Notes: generated by a model from the sequence alone, not told the origin. 64,000 bases of DNA from Leifsonia sp. ku-ls (GCA_003367665.1 QKXI01000007.1:124001-188000), one strand, 5' to 3'. Shown: positions 30,448 through 42,003, counted from the first letter of the stretch. Numbers and translations are program-made.

Positions 30448-31091
30448 GCGCTTCTCTGACCGAAGAACGCAGGGAGACGCTGCACCGCCGCGTGCGATTC
30501 ATCGTCGGGTTCACGATCAGTTACAACATCGTCGAGGCGATCGTTGCGGTGTGGGCCGGCGTCCTTGCCTCCTCGGCAGCCCTGATCGGCTTCGGCTTGG
30601 ATTCGGTGGTGGAGGTACTTTCCGCGGCGGCGATCGCCTGGCAATTCACCCGAAAGGATCCGGAGCGCTGGGAGAAGGTCACCGTCCGCGCGGTCGGATT
30701 GGCGTTCTTTGCGCTGGCCGCATATGTGACCGTCGACGCGGTACTCACCCTGATTCGCCAGGAGGGCGCGGAACAAAGCCCTCTTGGCCTGGGGATCACG
30801 ATATTGAGCTTGATCGTCATGCCACTGCTGGCATGGTTCGAAATCCGGACAGGGCGAGAACTCGGGTCCAAGAGCGTGCTCGCTGATGCGAAGCAACTCA
30901 TCCTCTGCATCTACCTGTCGGGAACCGTGTTCATCGGCCTGATCCTGAACAGTCTGTTCGGATGGTGGTGGGCAGACTCCGCTGCGGCACTCGTGGTCGC
31001 TTTCCTCGCGGTCCGTGAAGGCATTGAAGCCTGGCGAGGCGACGTTGAGTCGCCCTTCGAGGTCCTCAGCGACCTCGACGAAGACGATTGA
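30444..31091 (+). CDS. Cation transporter of CDF-like membrane type
   Basis: A 215-residue membrane protein with six predicted helices, including GFGLDSVVE and a late WADSAAAL motif that resemble the paired Asp sites of CDF transporters. There is no C-terminal cytoplasmic domain. With CmtR overlapping upstream, the likely cargo is Cd, Pb or Zn (inference from context). A similar short transporter is encoded at 43513-44106. Confidence 0.82.
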   Translation: MSASLTEERRETLHRRVRFIVGFTISYNIVEAIVAVWAGVLASSAALIGFGLDSVVEVLSAAAIAWQFTRKDPERWEKVTVRAVGLAFFALAAYVTVDAVLTLIRQEGAEQSPLGLGITILSLIVMPLLAWFEIRTGRELGSKSVLADAKQLILCIYLSGTVFIGLILNSLFGWWWADSAAALVVAFLAVREGIEAWRGDVESPFEVLSDLDEDD

Positions 31092-31172
31092 TCCAGTCAG
31101 ATGCGAGCCTCAGTGGCCAGGCGCCGGGCAGACGCCCCCTGACCTGCATAAGCGCCGCGAAGGCCAGTAGGA

Positions 31173-31192
31173 GTGAGCTCTGGCACCTAATG
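31173..31192 (+). repeat. Copy of GTGAG-N5-GCACCTAATG site
   Basis: Shares GTGAG and GCACCTAATG at identical spacing with 43270-43289 in front of the integrase. Candidate recombination or regulator site. Confidence 0.45.
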
Positions 31193-31208
31193 TGATTCCC
31201 GGCAGTTG

Positions 31209-31246
31209 ACTGGCAGGAGCGGGTGTCACTCAGGAGGGAGTCGTTC
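31209..31246 (+). repeat. Right copy of 38-bp direct repeat
   Basis: Begins ACTGGCAGGAGCGGGTGTCA and matches 20701-20738 at 33 of 38 positions. It closes the interval that contains all the copper genes. Confidence 0.6.
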
Positions 31247-31427
31247 CGGTCTTCAGTGGCACCTTGAGCTTTGCAGCGATGGTTCGAGATCGCGGGGGCG
31301 CGTGGCGGTTGCGTCTGCTGCGCGTTCGATGGCGCGATAGGCGGTGGAGCGTCCTTCGCCGACAGCTCGGCTGTGTCGGCTGCTCCCTGTGATGTCTGGC
31401 CCATGAGCGGATCCGCAGCTCAGGAGC

Positions 31428-31952
31428 TCACCGCTGCTGGTCGGCCTGCGCTGCTCTGGCTGCTCCCCAGGGGACGCCGGTCATAGCAAGGAGGGCCAGA
31501 TAGACGACGGCGCCCACGATGGCGATGTCGGCGACGTTCCCGATGAACAATCCGAGGTAGTCGATGAAGTCGATGACGTACCCGTTGCCCAGAGATTCAC
31601 CTCGGAGCAGCCGATCGCCGAAATGACTGGCTGCCCCGCCAAGGAGCACCCCCAAACCCATCGCCCAGCGAATCGAGCGCACGCGCCAGGCGAAGATGAC
31701 GATAGCGATTGCCGCCACTCCGGAGACCGCGGTGAAGATCCACGTCGCTCCCGTCCCAGAGGAGAAGGCAGCGCCGGTGTTGAAGGCCAGGTGGAAACGA
31801 ATGAGGTCACCGACCACCGGCCGACTCTGCCCCGAACTGAGTGCATCCACCGCCCAGGCCTTGGTCAGCTGGTCCACGACGAGCACGAGGGCGCCCGTGA
31901 TCATTGTTGCCACGAACGCGATCCGGCCGCGCATGGGCTTCCGTGCAGCCAT
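31428..31952 (-). CDS. lspA: Lipoprotein signal peptidase II (accessory copy)
   Basis: A 174-residue aspartic peptidase with four membrane helices that cleaves lipoprotein signal peptides. Catalytic Asp113 (FGDR) and Asp142 (GNVAD) and the FNTGAAFS motif are present. The Asn of the usual NxxDR motif is His110 here. Metal-resistance islands often carry an extra lspA, and several nearby genes encode lipoproteins. GAAAGGAG precedes the ATG. Confidence 0.9.
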   Translation of the reverse strand: MAARKPMRGRIAFVATMITGALVLVVDQLTKAWAVDALSSGQSRPVVGDLIRFHLAFNTGAAFSSGTGATWIFTAVSGVAAIAIVIFAWRVRSIRWAMGLGVLLGGAASHFGDRLLRGESLGNGYVIDFIDYLGLFIGNVADIAIVGAVVYLALLAMTGVPWGAARAAQADQQR

Positions 31953-32003
31953 CCGACTCCTTTCGACATGGTGGAGCGACTCAGTCTCCCCGCGCGGACT
32001 GCC

Positions 32004-32198
32004 TCATCGCGAAATCAGTCGAGTTCCCCAGCGAAGGCAGAGGACGGCGACGAAAGCCAGCAGTGGTCCAACGAGGAAGATCCAACCCCACGCGTTCTCC
32101 ACGGTGAGAATGATCCCGAGTACAGCTGATCCGACGCCGGCGACGCAGATGATCAGGCCCAGCAGGGCACGAAGCAGTCGTGCTGGCGTGTTGTCCAT
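32004..32198 (-). CDS. Small two-helix membrane protein
   Basis: A 64-residue protein with two hydrophobic helices (about 8-31 and 36-56) and a WGW turn between them. Its function is unknown. It lies between the DsrE-like gene and lspA on the same strand with gaps of about 40-50 bp and could be part of that transcript. Confidence 0.55.
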   Translation of the reverse strand: MDNTPARLLRALLGLIICVAGVGSAVLGIILTVENAWGWIFLVGPLLAFVAVLCLRWGTRLISR

Positions 32199-32239
32199 CG
32201 AACCTACATTACGAGGTCAGCTCTCGCCATGCGTTGGGA

Positions 32240-32596
32240 TTACGGCCTCAGGTACGCCCAGCCCTCGCGCTGTCGAATCACGAGGTGAGCGATGCCGGAC
32301 GGCACGATGACCGAGTCCGCCACTAGGTGCTCGGTGTCGATGCGCTCGCTCCGGAGGGTGTTCCTGCAGGCGTCGATGGTCAGCCCGCGGGACTGAAGCT
32401 CTCGCACTGCCTCTCGGTGCGGGCTCTCCCTCAGCAGAAGGCTGATGGCAGGCCCGTGGACGACGAGCTCGATCTGTGTTCCCGGCGGAAGCGCGTCGAT
32501 CAGGTTGCCGACGTTGCGGAGAACGGCGGCATGCTTAGCAGGGTCGTCCTCGTCGAGATGAACGACGACGCCTGATGTCGAGGCGGCTCCGACCAT
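32240..32596 (-). CDS. DsrE-family sulfur-relay protein
   Basis: A 118-residue DsrE/DsrF-like protein. It begins VVVHLDEDDPAKHAAVLRNV, continues with IELVVHGPAISLLL, has the conserved cysteine in GLTIDACRNTL near residue 78, and ends SGIAHLVIRQREGWAY. Such proteins bind persulfide sulfur and pass it on. It starts 4 bp after the cstR stop, so it belongs to the persulfide operon. Confidence 0.82.
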   Translation of the reverse strand: MVGAASTSGVVVHLDEDDPAKHAAVLRNVGNLIDALPPGTQIELVVHGPAISLLLRESPHREAVRELQSRGLTIDACRNTLRSERIDTEHLVADSVIVPSGIAHLVIRQREGWAYLRP

Positions 32597-32600
32597 CGTC

Positions 32601-35244
<2,644 letters not shown>

Positions 35245-35348
35245 GCAGCCTCAACGCCGTGATGTCCACTGGCGTCTCGATCTTGGCACCTGCTCACGCT
35301 ATCTCGTTTCGCCCGTGCTTCTTGGCAGTGCCATGGCGGTGACGGTTG

Positions 35349-35924
35349 TCAGCCGAGATGCGATTCGAACGCCTGGAGGTGGGCTCGTGAACCTGCGAGC
35401 AGTCGTTGCAGCACGGCGATGGTAGCGGGGTCGGTGGTGGTGGCGAGGTCGGCGTTGAGATCGGCGATGTCCTTCTCCTCGATGGCGACACCGGCCTTGT
35501 AGGCTTCTGTGACGCTCGCGGCCCCTTGCTGGATGAGCTGATCGTAGAGGCGCTGGATGTCGGGATCAGCGAACGTGCCGACAGTGCCGGTGCGCGGGTC
35601 CGTGATGCCCTTCGCTTCGAGCAGCGGGACGAGAAGCTGCTGGTGCATCACCTCGCTGTTGCGGATATTGCCGAAGATCTGTGTTCCCCAGAGGTCCGAG
35701 AAGTTCTCGTAGACGTCATGAGCGAGCTTCTCCTCTTCGATGAGGTACTGCAGTCTGGCGGCTGCATCGGCGGGCGCGGCGCTCGGCGGCGTGGAAGGTG
35801 CGGGCGATGCGGCGGTGCTGGAGGGGGTGGCGGCGCCCTCCGGTGAACCGTTGCTGCATCCGGTCATCGCGGCCAGCACAAGCGCGCCGAGCAGGGCGGC
35901 GAGCGTCCTCGCGGTGGTTTTCAT
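35349..35924 (-). CDS. DUF2202 ferritin-like lipoprotein
   Basis: A 191-residue lipoprotein: lipobox MTGC, a Ser/Pro/Ala-rich linker (about 25-52), and a DUF2202 helical domain with LIEEEKLAHDVYENFSDLWG, SEVMHQQLL and IEEKDIADLN, whose Glu/His residues match a di-metal ferritin-like site. The role is unknown, possibly metal or oxidant handling at the cell surface. It is a single gene. Confidence 0.83.
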   Translation of the reverse strand: MKTTARTLAALLGALVLAAMTGCSNGSPEGAATPSSTAASPAPSTPPSAAPADAAARLQYLIEEEKLAHDVYENFSDLWGTQIFGNIRNSEVMHQQLLVPLLEAKGITDPRTGTVGTFADPDIQRLYDQLIQQGAASVTEAYKAGVAIEEKDIADLNADLATTTDPATIAVLQRLLAGSRAHLQAFESHLG

Positions 35925-36015
35925 CAGGGACCCCCCAACGTTGGTAGTCCCCGAACGCTAATCGGCGCCGTGGGTGAGGGACCGGGCACAACGTCCCTCG
36001 AAGGGTCGTTTCCGT

Positions 36016-36927
36016 TCAGCTCTCAGATGAAGCTTCGACTGCAGCTCGCTTGGGCGAGTCACGCTCCGCATCGGGCACCTGCGGCCGAGGACGCAGGTAG
36101 GGGGAAGGTTCCGCACCGGGGTGCCGTCGGGTCTGCACGATGAACAGGGTGAGACCGACGGCGACGGCGACGAAGGAGGCCCAGACGTTGGCGGGAATCC
36201 CGAGCCAGCCGTCGCTGGTCGGATCGATGCGGATGGCTTCGAGCCAGCTGCGGCCGAGGCCGTACCAGATGAGGTAGACGGCCAGGACCCGACCCCATTG
36301 CAGCCGGAATCGGCGCTCGAGGAGCAGGATCAGGGCGACGCCCGTGAGGTTCCAGATGATCTCGTAGAGGAACAGTGGGTGGAACAGGGTTCCCGGCGGC
36401 ATCCCGGCCGGGAACTTGGGGTTGGTGGTTTCGATCTGCAGCCCCCAGGGGAGGGTGGTGGGGAGTCCGAAGAGTTCGTGGTTGAAGTAGTTGCCGAAGC
36501 GGCCGAGGGACTGGGCGACGAGCAGCGCGGGGGCGAGCGCGTCGGCGAACGCCCAGAAGCGCAGGCCGGCGCGGCGGCAGGCGATGTAGACGCCGAGTGC
36601 GCCGCCGAGGAGGGAGCCGTAGAGGGCGTTGCCGCCGTCCCAGATGGCGAAGACGTTCCAGAGGTTCGCGCCCGGGTAGAAGTAGTCGCCGACGTGGGTG
36701 AACACGTGGTAAAAGCGGGCGCAGACGATGCCGAGAGGGACGGCCCAGAGGACGACGTCGAGCACGATGCCGCGGTCGACCCCACGCCGTCCGAGCCGGT
36801 ATGCGGTGATGAAGGAGGCGGCGACGATGCCGCTGAGGATGCAGAGCGCGTAGGTGTGCACAGTGAAGGGTCCGAGCTGGAACTGCGCCCATTGCGGCGG
36901 CGGGCTGGGGATGCTGAGGGCGAACAC
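36016..36927 (-). CDS. lgt: Prolipoprotein diacylglyceryl transferase (accessory copy)
   Basis: Lgt attaches diacylglycerol to the lipobox cysteine. The 303-residue protein has seven membrane helices, the signature QSLGRFGNYFNHELFG near residue 138 and HPLFLYE near 190. The GTG start follows CAGGAG and lies 13 bp after the penicillin-binding protein stop, so the two are cotranscribed. An essential lgt is expected elsewhere in the chromosome; this island copy is probably additional (inference). Confidence 0.9.
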   Translation of the reverse strand: MFALSIPSPPPQWAQFQLGPFTVHTYALCILSGIVAASFITAYRLGRRGVDRGIVLDVVLWAVPLGIVCARFYHVFTHVGDYFYPGANLWNVFAIWDGGNALYGSLLGGALGVYIACRRAGLRFWAFADALAPALLVAQSLGRFGNYFNHELFGLPTTLPWGLQIETTNPKFPAGMPPGTLFHPLFLYEIIWNLTGVALILLLERRFRLQWGRVLAVYLIWYGLGRSWLEAIRIDPTSDGWLGIPANVWASFVAVAVGLTLFIVQTRRHPGAEPSPYLRPRPQVPDAERDSPKRAAVEASSES

Positions 36928-36940
36928 GGGCGTCTCCTGT

Positions 36941-39136
36941 TCAGCCGATGGTGCGGAGAGGGCCGCCGACCATGGCTCGGGTGGGTGGTGGGAAGGCGGT
37001 ACCGCCGAACCGTTGGTCGAGGGCGGTGAGGATGCGGTTGGCGATGCGGAACTTCACGTCCCCGCCGTTGACGCCGTGGAAGTACTCACTTCGCAGTCGG
37101 ACGGAGCCGGCGACGTTGCCGACCCAGGTGGCGGTGGCGATCTTGGTCGTGGATGTGACCAGCCAGTTCTGCACCGCGTGATCGGTGGTTCCCGTCTTGC
37201 CCAGAATGGGCACACCGTCGTGGGGGTTAGCGCTGGCGGCCGTGCCCCCGGGCTGCAGCACACTCTGCAGGTCGTAGGCGACGCCGGAGGCGATACCGGT
37301 GGAGATGCCGCGCGTGCAGGTGCTGGGACTGACCGGACGGGGACTTCCGTGCGGGCCGGTGACCTTTTCGATGGCGACGGGGGAGCACACCGTCCCGCCG
37401 TCGGCAATGGCCGCGTAGGCGGTGGCCATGGTAAGGGGGGAGATGTAGTTGACTCCGAGGATCATCGAGGGCACGGAGGTGAGCGGATTCGCGGACGAGG
37501 CGGGGTGGATTCCCAGCGCTTCCGCCGTGTGGAGGATTGAGCAGAGGTCGAGTTTCGTGCCCATCATGGCGAACGCGGTATTGACCGATTGCGCCGTGGC
37601 CGACATCACGCTGAGCCGCGATGCGGAGCCTTCGTCGTTGCTGACCTGCCACGGCGGGCCTGAGATGGGGCCGCAACTGCTGTGGAAGTCGGACGTCGGG
37701 AAAGTGTGGTGGGACGCGTCCACGGTTTCCGAGAGGCTGTGTCCCGCTTCCAGCCAGGCGGCGATGGTGAACGCCTTGAACGCCGAACCTGTTTGAAACC
37801 CCTGGGATCCACCGTATGCGGAGTCGGTGTTGTAGTTCACCGCCGTCGTCCCGGGACCGGCTTGGCTGCTCTCGTCGAAGCTCTTGTTCTCCACCATCGT
37901 CTCGATGTGTCCGGTCCCGGGTTCGACGGAGATATTGGAGGCACCCAGGTGCATGCCTGGTCTCGTCGCCGGGATGTACGCGTCGAGTGCTTGCTGCGCC
38001 TGCTGCTGCAATCCGAGCTTCAACGTCGTGTAGATCCGCAGTCCGCCGCGATCGATGGTGGAGAGACGGTCGACGGAGGTCTTGCCGAAGGCGGGGTCAT
38101 TGAGCAACTCGTCTTTGACGTATTCGCAGAAGAAGCCGGCATCGACGGCTGCCGCAGCGCTGCAGCCATTGCTGACCGGCGTGATGTGCGGCTGGATCGG
38201 GGTCGCCTTCGCGGCGTCCCGCTGCTGAGCGGTGATCCGATGGTTCGAGTACATGCGGTCGAGGACGTAGTTGCGTCGCGCGAGGGTTCGGGCGAAGTGG
38301 TTCGCAACGCCGTTGACCGGGTCGTCGGGCCGGTCGATACGGAGGGTCGAGGGGCTGTTGAGGATCCCCGCCAGGGTCGCTGCCTGCGGCAGGGTGAGGG
38401 CGTTCGCGGAGACTCCGAAGTCGTATTCGGCGGCGGCCTGGGCGCCATAGATGTTGCCGCCGAATCCGACGAGATTGAGATACGCCGTCAGGATCTGGTC
38501 CTTCGTGTAGACCTTGGCGACCTCGCCCGCATAACGGAGCTCTTGGAGCTTGCGCTGCAATGTGGTCGCGGTGACCTTCTGATAGCAGGCGGCTGAGGCG
38601 TGTGCGTCGGTGAGTGCGTCGCACTGCTGCACGAGCACGTTCTTCACGTATTGCTGCGTGATCGAGGACCCGCCCTCCAGCCGGTGCCCGGCGGCGTTGG
38701 CGGCGGCGGCGCGGGCGGTACCCAGGATGTCGATCGGTCCTTCTTCGAAGTAGCGGGGGTCCTCGGTCGCGATCACCGCGGACTTCAGTGCTTCTGTCGT
38801 GCCCGACCATGCGACGTCCACGCGATCATGTGCGAAGAACGAGGCGATCGGGACCTGCTGACCGGCACGCTCCGCGTAGAGAGTGGACGCTTGCGCTGGC
38901 GGCTGGATCTTGAGGTAAGCGGGCAGCCCGTTGAAGATCGACACACCGTCGCCGACACCGGTGGCGACGACGGCGACGGCCGGAACCGTTGCGGAGGTCG
39001 CCAAGATCCCAGCCACCGCGCTCAGCAGGACGAAGCCGGTCAGCGCGACGGAACGCCTGGTCAGACCGATGAGCACCCCGTGCCGCGGGGTCCTTGCGTT
39101 CGCGTTCGATGGCAGTGCGTCGTCGTCCCCAATCAC
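36941..39136 (-). CDS. Class A penicillin-binding protein
   Basis: A 731-residue bifunctional peptidoglycan synthase. One membrane helix (about residues 30-52) precedes a glycosyltransferase domain with EDPRYFEEGPID and GGSSITQQYVKN, then a transpeptidase domain with Ser451 in SAFK, SVN and Lys647 in KTGT. The GTG at 39136 is chosen because a TAGGGT box ends 8 bp before it; upstream in-frame codons would add unrelated residues. It is cotranscribed with lgt. Confidence 0.9.
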   Translation of the reverse strand: MIGDDDALPSNANARTPRHGVLIGLTRRSVALTGFVLLSAVAGILATSATVPAVAVVATGVGDGVSIFNGLPAYLKIQPPAQASTLYAERAGQQVPIASFFAHDRVDVAWSGTTEALKSAVIATEDPRYFEEGPIDILGTARAAAANAAGHRLEGGSSITQQYVKNVLVQQCDALTDAHASAACYQKVTATTLQRKLQELRYAGEVAKVYTKDQILTAYLNLVGFGGNIYGAQAAAEYDFGVSANALTLPQAATLAGILNSPSTLRIDRPDDPVNGVANHFARTLARRNYVLDRMYSNHRITAQQRDAAKATPIQPHITPVSNGCSAAAAVDAGFFCEYVKDELLNDPAFGKTSVDRLSTIDRGGLRIYTTLKLGLQQQAQQALDAYIPATRPGMHLGASNISVEPGTGHIETMVENKSFDESSQAGPGTTAVNYNTDSAYGGSQGFQTGSAFKAFTIAAWLEAGHSLSETVDASHHTFPTSDFHSSCGPISGPPWQVSNDEGSASRLSVMSATAQSVNTAFAMMGTKLDLCSILHTAEALGIHPASSANPLTSVPSMILGVNYISPLTMATAYAAIADGGTVCSPVAIEKVTGPHGSPRPVSPSTCTRGISTGIASGVAYDLQSVLQPGGTAASANPHDGVPILGKTGTTDHAVQNWLVTSTTKIATATWVGNVAGSVRLRSEYFHGVNGGDVKFRIANRILTALDQRFGGTAFPPPTRAMVGGPLRTIG

Positions 39137-39144
39137 AGGTCCGA

Positions 39145-39150
39145 CCCTAG
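39145..39150 (-). promoter_or_regulatory. -10 box TAGGGT, leaderless start of PBP gene
   Basis: On the minus strand TAGGGT ends 8 bp before the GTG at 39136. Confidence 0.45.
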
Positions 39151-39318
39151 GGAGGTGTCCTGACCAGCGCCCGGCAACTAGTGCAGCTGGGACAGCGAAC
39201 GTCTGCGAGAGCTCACAAGCTCGCCTCGTCCAGAAGAAGCGTCGGCAGAATCTTCGAGGTTTCTGGGTCGCGCAGCGGTTCACTGGGCCGGACGCCCATC
39301 CGTGACAGAGAGGACATC

Positions 39319-39700
39319 ATGATCCATAACGGTCTGATCGACCCGCAGGGCATCATCCAGACGGCGGGCCCCTGGGCGCTCGTCGGAGTGTGCGCGCTGG
39401 TGTTCGTCGAGACGGGGCTGCTCGTCGGATTCTTCCTACCGGGAGACACGCTGCTCTTCTTCACGGGCGTCCTCAGCCTGACGGGCCACTTCGCCGAGCC
39501 GCTGTGGATGATCATCCTGGCGGTCGTCATCGCCGCGGTGCTGGGGGACCAGGTCGGCTACGCGATCGGCCGACGCTCCGGGCCGGCCGTGTTCGCCCGC
39601 CGCGAGTCAGGGTTCTTCAGCCGAGCGAGCGTGGATAGAACGGAGCGGTTCTTCGACAGGTTCGGCGGCTCAGCGGTCATGGTTTCACGTTTCGTCGCCG
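39319..39700 (+). pseudogene. Truncated DedA family membrane protein
   Basis: The frame opens at the ATG at 39319 and gives about 127 residues of normal DedA sequence: GPWALVGVCALVFVETGL, FLPGDTLLF, GDQVGYAIGRRSG and FFDRFGGSAVMVSRFV. The conserved continuation after SRF (arginine and proline-rich helix, then two more membrane helices) is missing. From about 39700 the frame runs on to 39990 in unrelated Arg-rich text. The break marks a recombination junction at the edge of the integrase module. Confidence 0.8.
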
Positions 39701-39762
39701 TGGCGTCCGCGGAGCGGGCAGCACACGTGCATAGTGGAGGAGATCCAGCAGAGAGTCGATTG

Positions 39763-39796
39763 TTTCGTATGGCCTCCGAAATTATGCCATACGGAA
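39763..39796. promoter_or_regulatory. 34-bp dyad upstream of XRE regulator
   Basis: Arms TTTCGTATGGC and GCCATACGGAA (one mismatch) with a 12-bp spacer, 39 bp before the XRE start. Probable operator of the HTH protein or a recombinase site. Confidence 0.45.
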
Positions 39797-39835
39797 TAGG
39801 CCATGCTGCGGGTCACTCCTCGCGACGCTTGAGAT

Positions 39836-40120
39836 GTGGCACGAGCACGCAAAGAACCTGGCGCGGAATGGGGCGATTACGCTCAGCGGTTCGCGACGTC
39901 TCTTCGTGCCACTCGCGAGCGTCTCAATCTCAGCCAAGAAGACGTCGCGTACCGCGCAGGCCTGACGCGCTTCACCTACCAGAAGTATGAGAAGGGGGAG
40001 TCGCGGCCGGGGTCTCCGATCAACCCATCTCTCCGCTCGCTACTCGGAATCGCCCAGGCGCTCGAGGTGAATCTCGACGATCTTCTTCCGCATCCAGCTC
40101 CCGATGTACGCCGACGCTGA
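39836..40120 (+). CDS. XRE-family HTH regulator
   Basis: A 94-residue DNA-binding protein. The helix-turn-helix is clear: LRATRERLNLSQEDVAYRAG, then LTRFTYQKYEKGES, and LLGIAQALEVNLDDLL. The GTG start has no strong ribosome binding site. It lies between the broken dedA and the recombinase genes, opposite to them, with a 34-bp dyad upstream, so it may control element mobility. Confidence 0.78.
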   Translation: MARARKEPGAEWGDYAQRFATSLRATRERLNLSQEDVAYRAGLTRFTYQKYEKGESRPGSPINPSLRSLLGIAQALEVNLDDLLPHPAPDVRRR

Positions 40121-40202
40121 AAAGGTTCCACCAAGTTGTGCGGGGCGCGACCGAAGGGAAATAGACCGCGATCTTCGCCGGTGCCGTTGGCGAGATGTTC
40201 AC

Positions 40203-41663
40203 TCATGACCCCCGAATGCCAGCGATGTACTGAGAATAGGCCGCCGCGGAGTCGATCCGATGGCGTTCAATTGTGGTGGGGGAGTAGCCGAGTGCTTCTG
40301 CGATGATCGGGACTGGTCCAAGTTTCGATAGTTCATGTAGCGTTCCGAGCCGGGCAGCACGGGCCGCAAAGACGTGTTTGAGGCGCCTGGTCACATAGTG
40401 GGCGTTGAGTGGCTGGCCTGGGGAGATTCCTCGGAAAATCCAGGGGGTGTTGGGGTGGGCCGCTGTTAGGCCGTTGCCCGGATCCGCCGCGAGTCGACGC
40501 CATGGCTCGTCGAGCGGGGATGGAAGCGCGATGTCAATGGCCCCAATGCGAATCGTTACGGTCTCCTCCGTGACGGTGAGATCGTCCCAGCTCAACTGGA
40601 CGATCTTCTCAATTTGCTGACCAAAGACGAGGACCAGGATGCCGATAGCGCGGTCGCGGGCTGTCAACTCATCGGTATGCACAACGCGGTGGGTTGCGTG
40701 GTCTTGGTCCTCGAAGTTCATCCGTGGTGCGGTGCCGCGGCGATGTTCCGCCATACGGAGGTCGCGGGCCACCTGTCGGGTCTTTACGGCCCAACGCAAA
40801 AACCGACCAGCGATGAGCCTCGTCGTCGGTCCGGTGTTCGCCCAGGCGTCGAGGTGTGCCTGCTGGAGTTCGTCGAGAAGGATCCCGTGGTCGGTGAGCC
40901 AGTTCAAGAATTCGATCGCGACGGTGGTGGCTTGCTTGGATCGCAGGAAGGTGCCGCGGGGGACTTCATGCATCTGGTTCATTCGGCGTAGGTGTTGCCA
41001 GCGCACATAGCGTTTGATTATGTCGCGGTGCCGGGGGTTCTCGACCCGGTCGAGGGCGTCGCTGGCCCAGCGGTCGAACAGAGCGAGGTAGTGATCGCGG
41101 CGGGGGAGGACTTCATGTTCGACAAGTAGACCGCGAACGAAATTGCGAGTCCGAGACTCCGGGAGAGCATCTAGTTGTTGGTGCGTGACGTTGCCCGTGG
41201 CGGCGAGGTGCGCAAGGAACTCTTGAACGTGCTTCTGACGGATCCAGGTGAGCCCGCTATTGGCCCGCTTCATGCTCTTAAGGCCGTCAGCAAGTGGAAT
41301 CAGCTGCGGCGGAACGACTCGTGTTCGGGGGTCTGTGAGCGCTTGGTCGACAAGGTCGGCAAGGGTGCAGCTCCAGCACTGTCCGTGCGAGTAGAGCTCC
41401 GCCTCAGCTCCGCACCGGCGGCAGTCAAGGTTTAGGCGGATGCCGCTGCACGATCGGCACGTTGCCTGCCCCTCGTTGACTCCAGGAAGGATGCCGTCGT
41501 GCCCGCAGAGGGCGCATACTCCCGTGGTGCGGTGAGCGGCGCGGTAGCAGTTCTGACAGATGCAGCCATCCGGCCAGCGCGCTGCTTGTCGGCGATGTTC
41601 GCCGCAACGGGCGCAGGGCTCCGGGAAACGGACCGGGTCCTGCGCTTGCTTGGGCCTAGACAT
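40203..41663 (-). CDS. Zn-ribbon protein with degenerate tyrosine-recombinase domain
   Basis: A 486-residue protein. The first 105 residues carry at least six CxxC pairs (CARC, CICQNC, CALC, CRSC, CRRC, CWSC), a multi-zinc-ribbon. Residues 120-486 resemble a phage-integrase fold: an SAM-like helical domain, then FGQQIEKIVQLSWDDL and LGYSPTTIERH...AAAYSQYI. The first catalytic Arg is Gln and the HxLR Arg is not seen, so strand cleavage is doubtful. It overlaps the preceding HTH gene by 8 bp. Confidence 0.72.
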   Translation of the reverse strand: MSRPKQAQDPVRFPEPCARCGEHRRQAARWPDGCICQNCYRAAHRTTGVCALCGHDGILPGVNEGQATCRSCSGIRLNLDCRRCGAEAELYSHGQCWSCTLADLVDQALTDPRTRVVPPQLIPLADGLKSMKRANSGLTWIRQKHVQEFLAHLAATGNVTHQQLDALPESRTRNFVRGLLVEHEVLPRRDHYLALFDRWASDALDRVENPRHRDIIKRYVRWQHLRRMNQMHEVPRGTFLRSKQATTVAIEFLNWLTDHGILLDELQQAHLDAWANTGPTTRLIAGRFLRWAVKTRQVARDLRMAEHRRGTAPRMNFEDQDHATHRVVHTDELTARDRAIGILVLVFGQQIEKIVQLSWDDLTVTEETVTIRIGAIDIALPSPLDEPWRRLAADPGNGLTAAHPNTPWIFRGISPGQPLNAHYVTRRLKHVFAARAARLGTLHELSKLGPVPIIAEALGYSPTTIERHRIDSAAAYSQYIAGIRGS

Positions 41664-42003
41664 CGTCCTCGTCGACTACTCGGATCCGGTGGGCGATTGG
41701 CGTTCCCGGTTTGGGCAGCTCGTCCATGTTTGTTGGTGCGCCGACGGCCTGCGTGGCTCGCATTTCGACGAACGGCTCGAACAGGTCGTTGGGAGTGCAG
41801 TCCAGGATGTCGCAGAGTGCTGCGAAGGTGCGGGCAGGGATACGCTCTGGGGTGCCCGTTACGAGACGATAGATCTGGCTCTCGGACAGGGAGATCCCGC
41901 GCGCTTTCAGGAGGGGCATGAGCTCGGTGCTTTTCCAGAGGTTTCGTTGCGCCATCTTGGCGCGCAGGTTCCAGTGATAGCCGATTCGTCGCTGCTCAGG
42001 CAT
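41656..42003 (-). CDS. Small XRE-like HTH protein of the integrase operon
   Basis: A 115-residue protein with a Cro/XRE-like helix-turn-helix (LMPLLKARGISLSESQIYRL, RTFAALCDILDCTPNDLF) and a Pro-rich tail. The ATG at 42003 is chosen: GAGAGG precedes it, and it overlaps the integrase stop by 8 bp. The third gene overlaps its end by 8 bp as well. It probably acts as regulator or accessory factor for the recombinases. Confidence 0.72.
   Translation of the reverse strand: MPEQRRIGYHWNLRAKMAQRNLWKSTELMPLLKARGISLSESQIYRLVTGTPERIPARTFAALCDILDCTPNDLFEPFVEMRATQAVGAPTNMDELPKPGTPIAHRIRVVDEDDV

Larger units (their letters stand above)
31092..31427. other. Gene-free stretch with decayed recombinase-like text
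   Basis: No intact gene. It holds a 20-bp site shared with 43270-43289 and the right copy of the 38-bp repeat. On the minus strand around 31270-31390 a broken frame reads GEGRSTAYRAIERA, like the C-terminal helix-turn-helix of serine resolvases; this assignment is weak. The stretch looks like an old mobile-element scar. Confidence 0.35.

Noticed and set aside
31066-31404. A 112-codon frame on the minus strand right of the cation transporter
   Set aside because: Low-complexity composition, no ribosome binding site, and a resolvase-like tail in another frame; treated as decayed DNA.
39700-39990. C-terminal extension of DedA
   Set aside because: The frame stays open, but the residues are Arg/Ser-rich without membrane helices and overlap the XRE gene in another frame.
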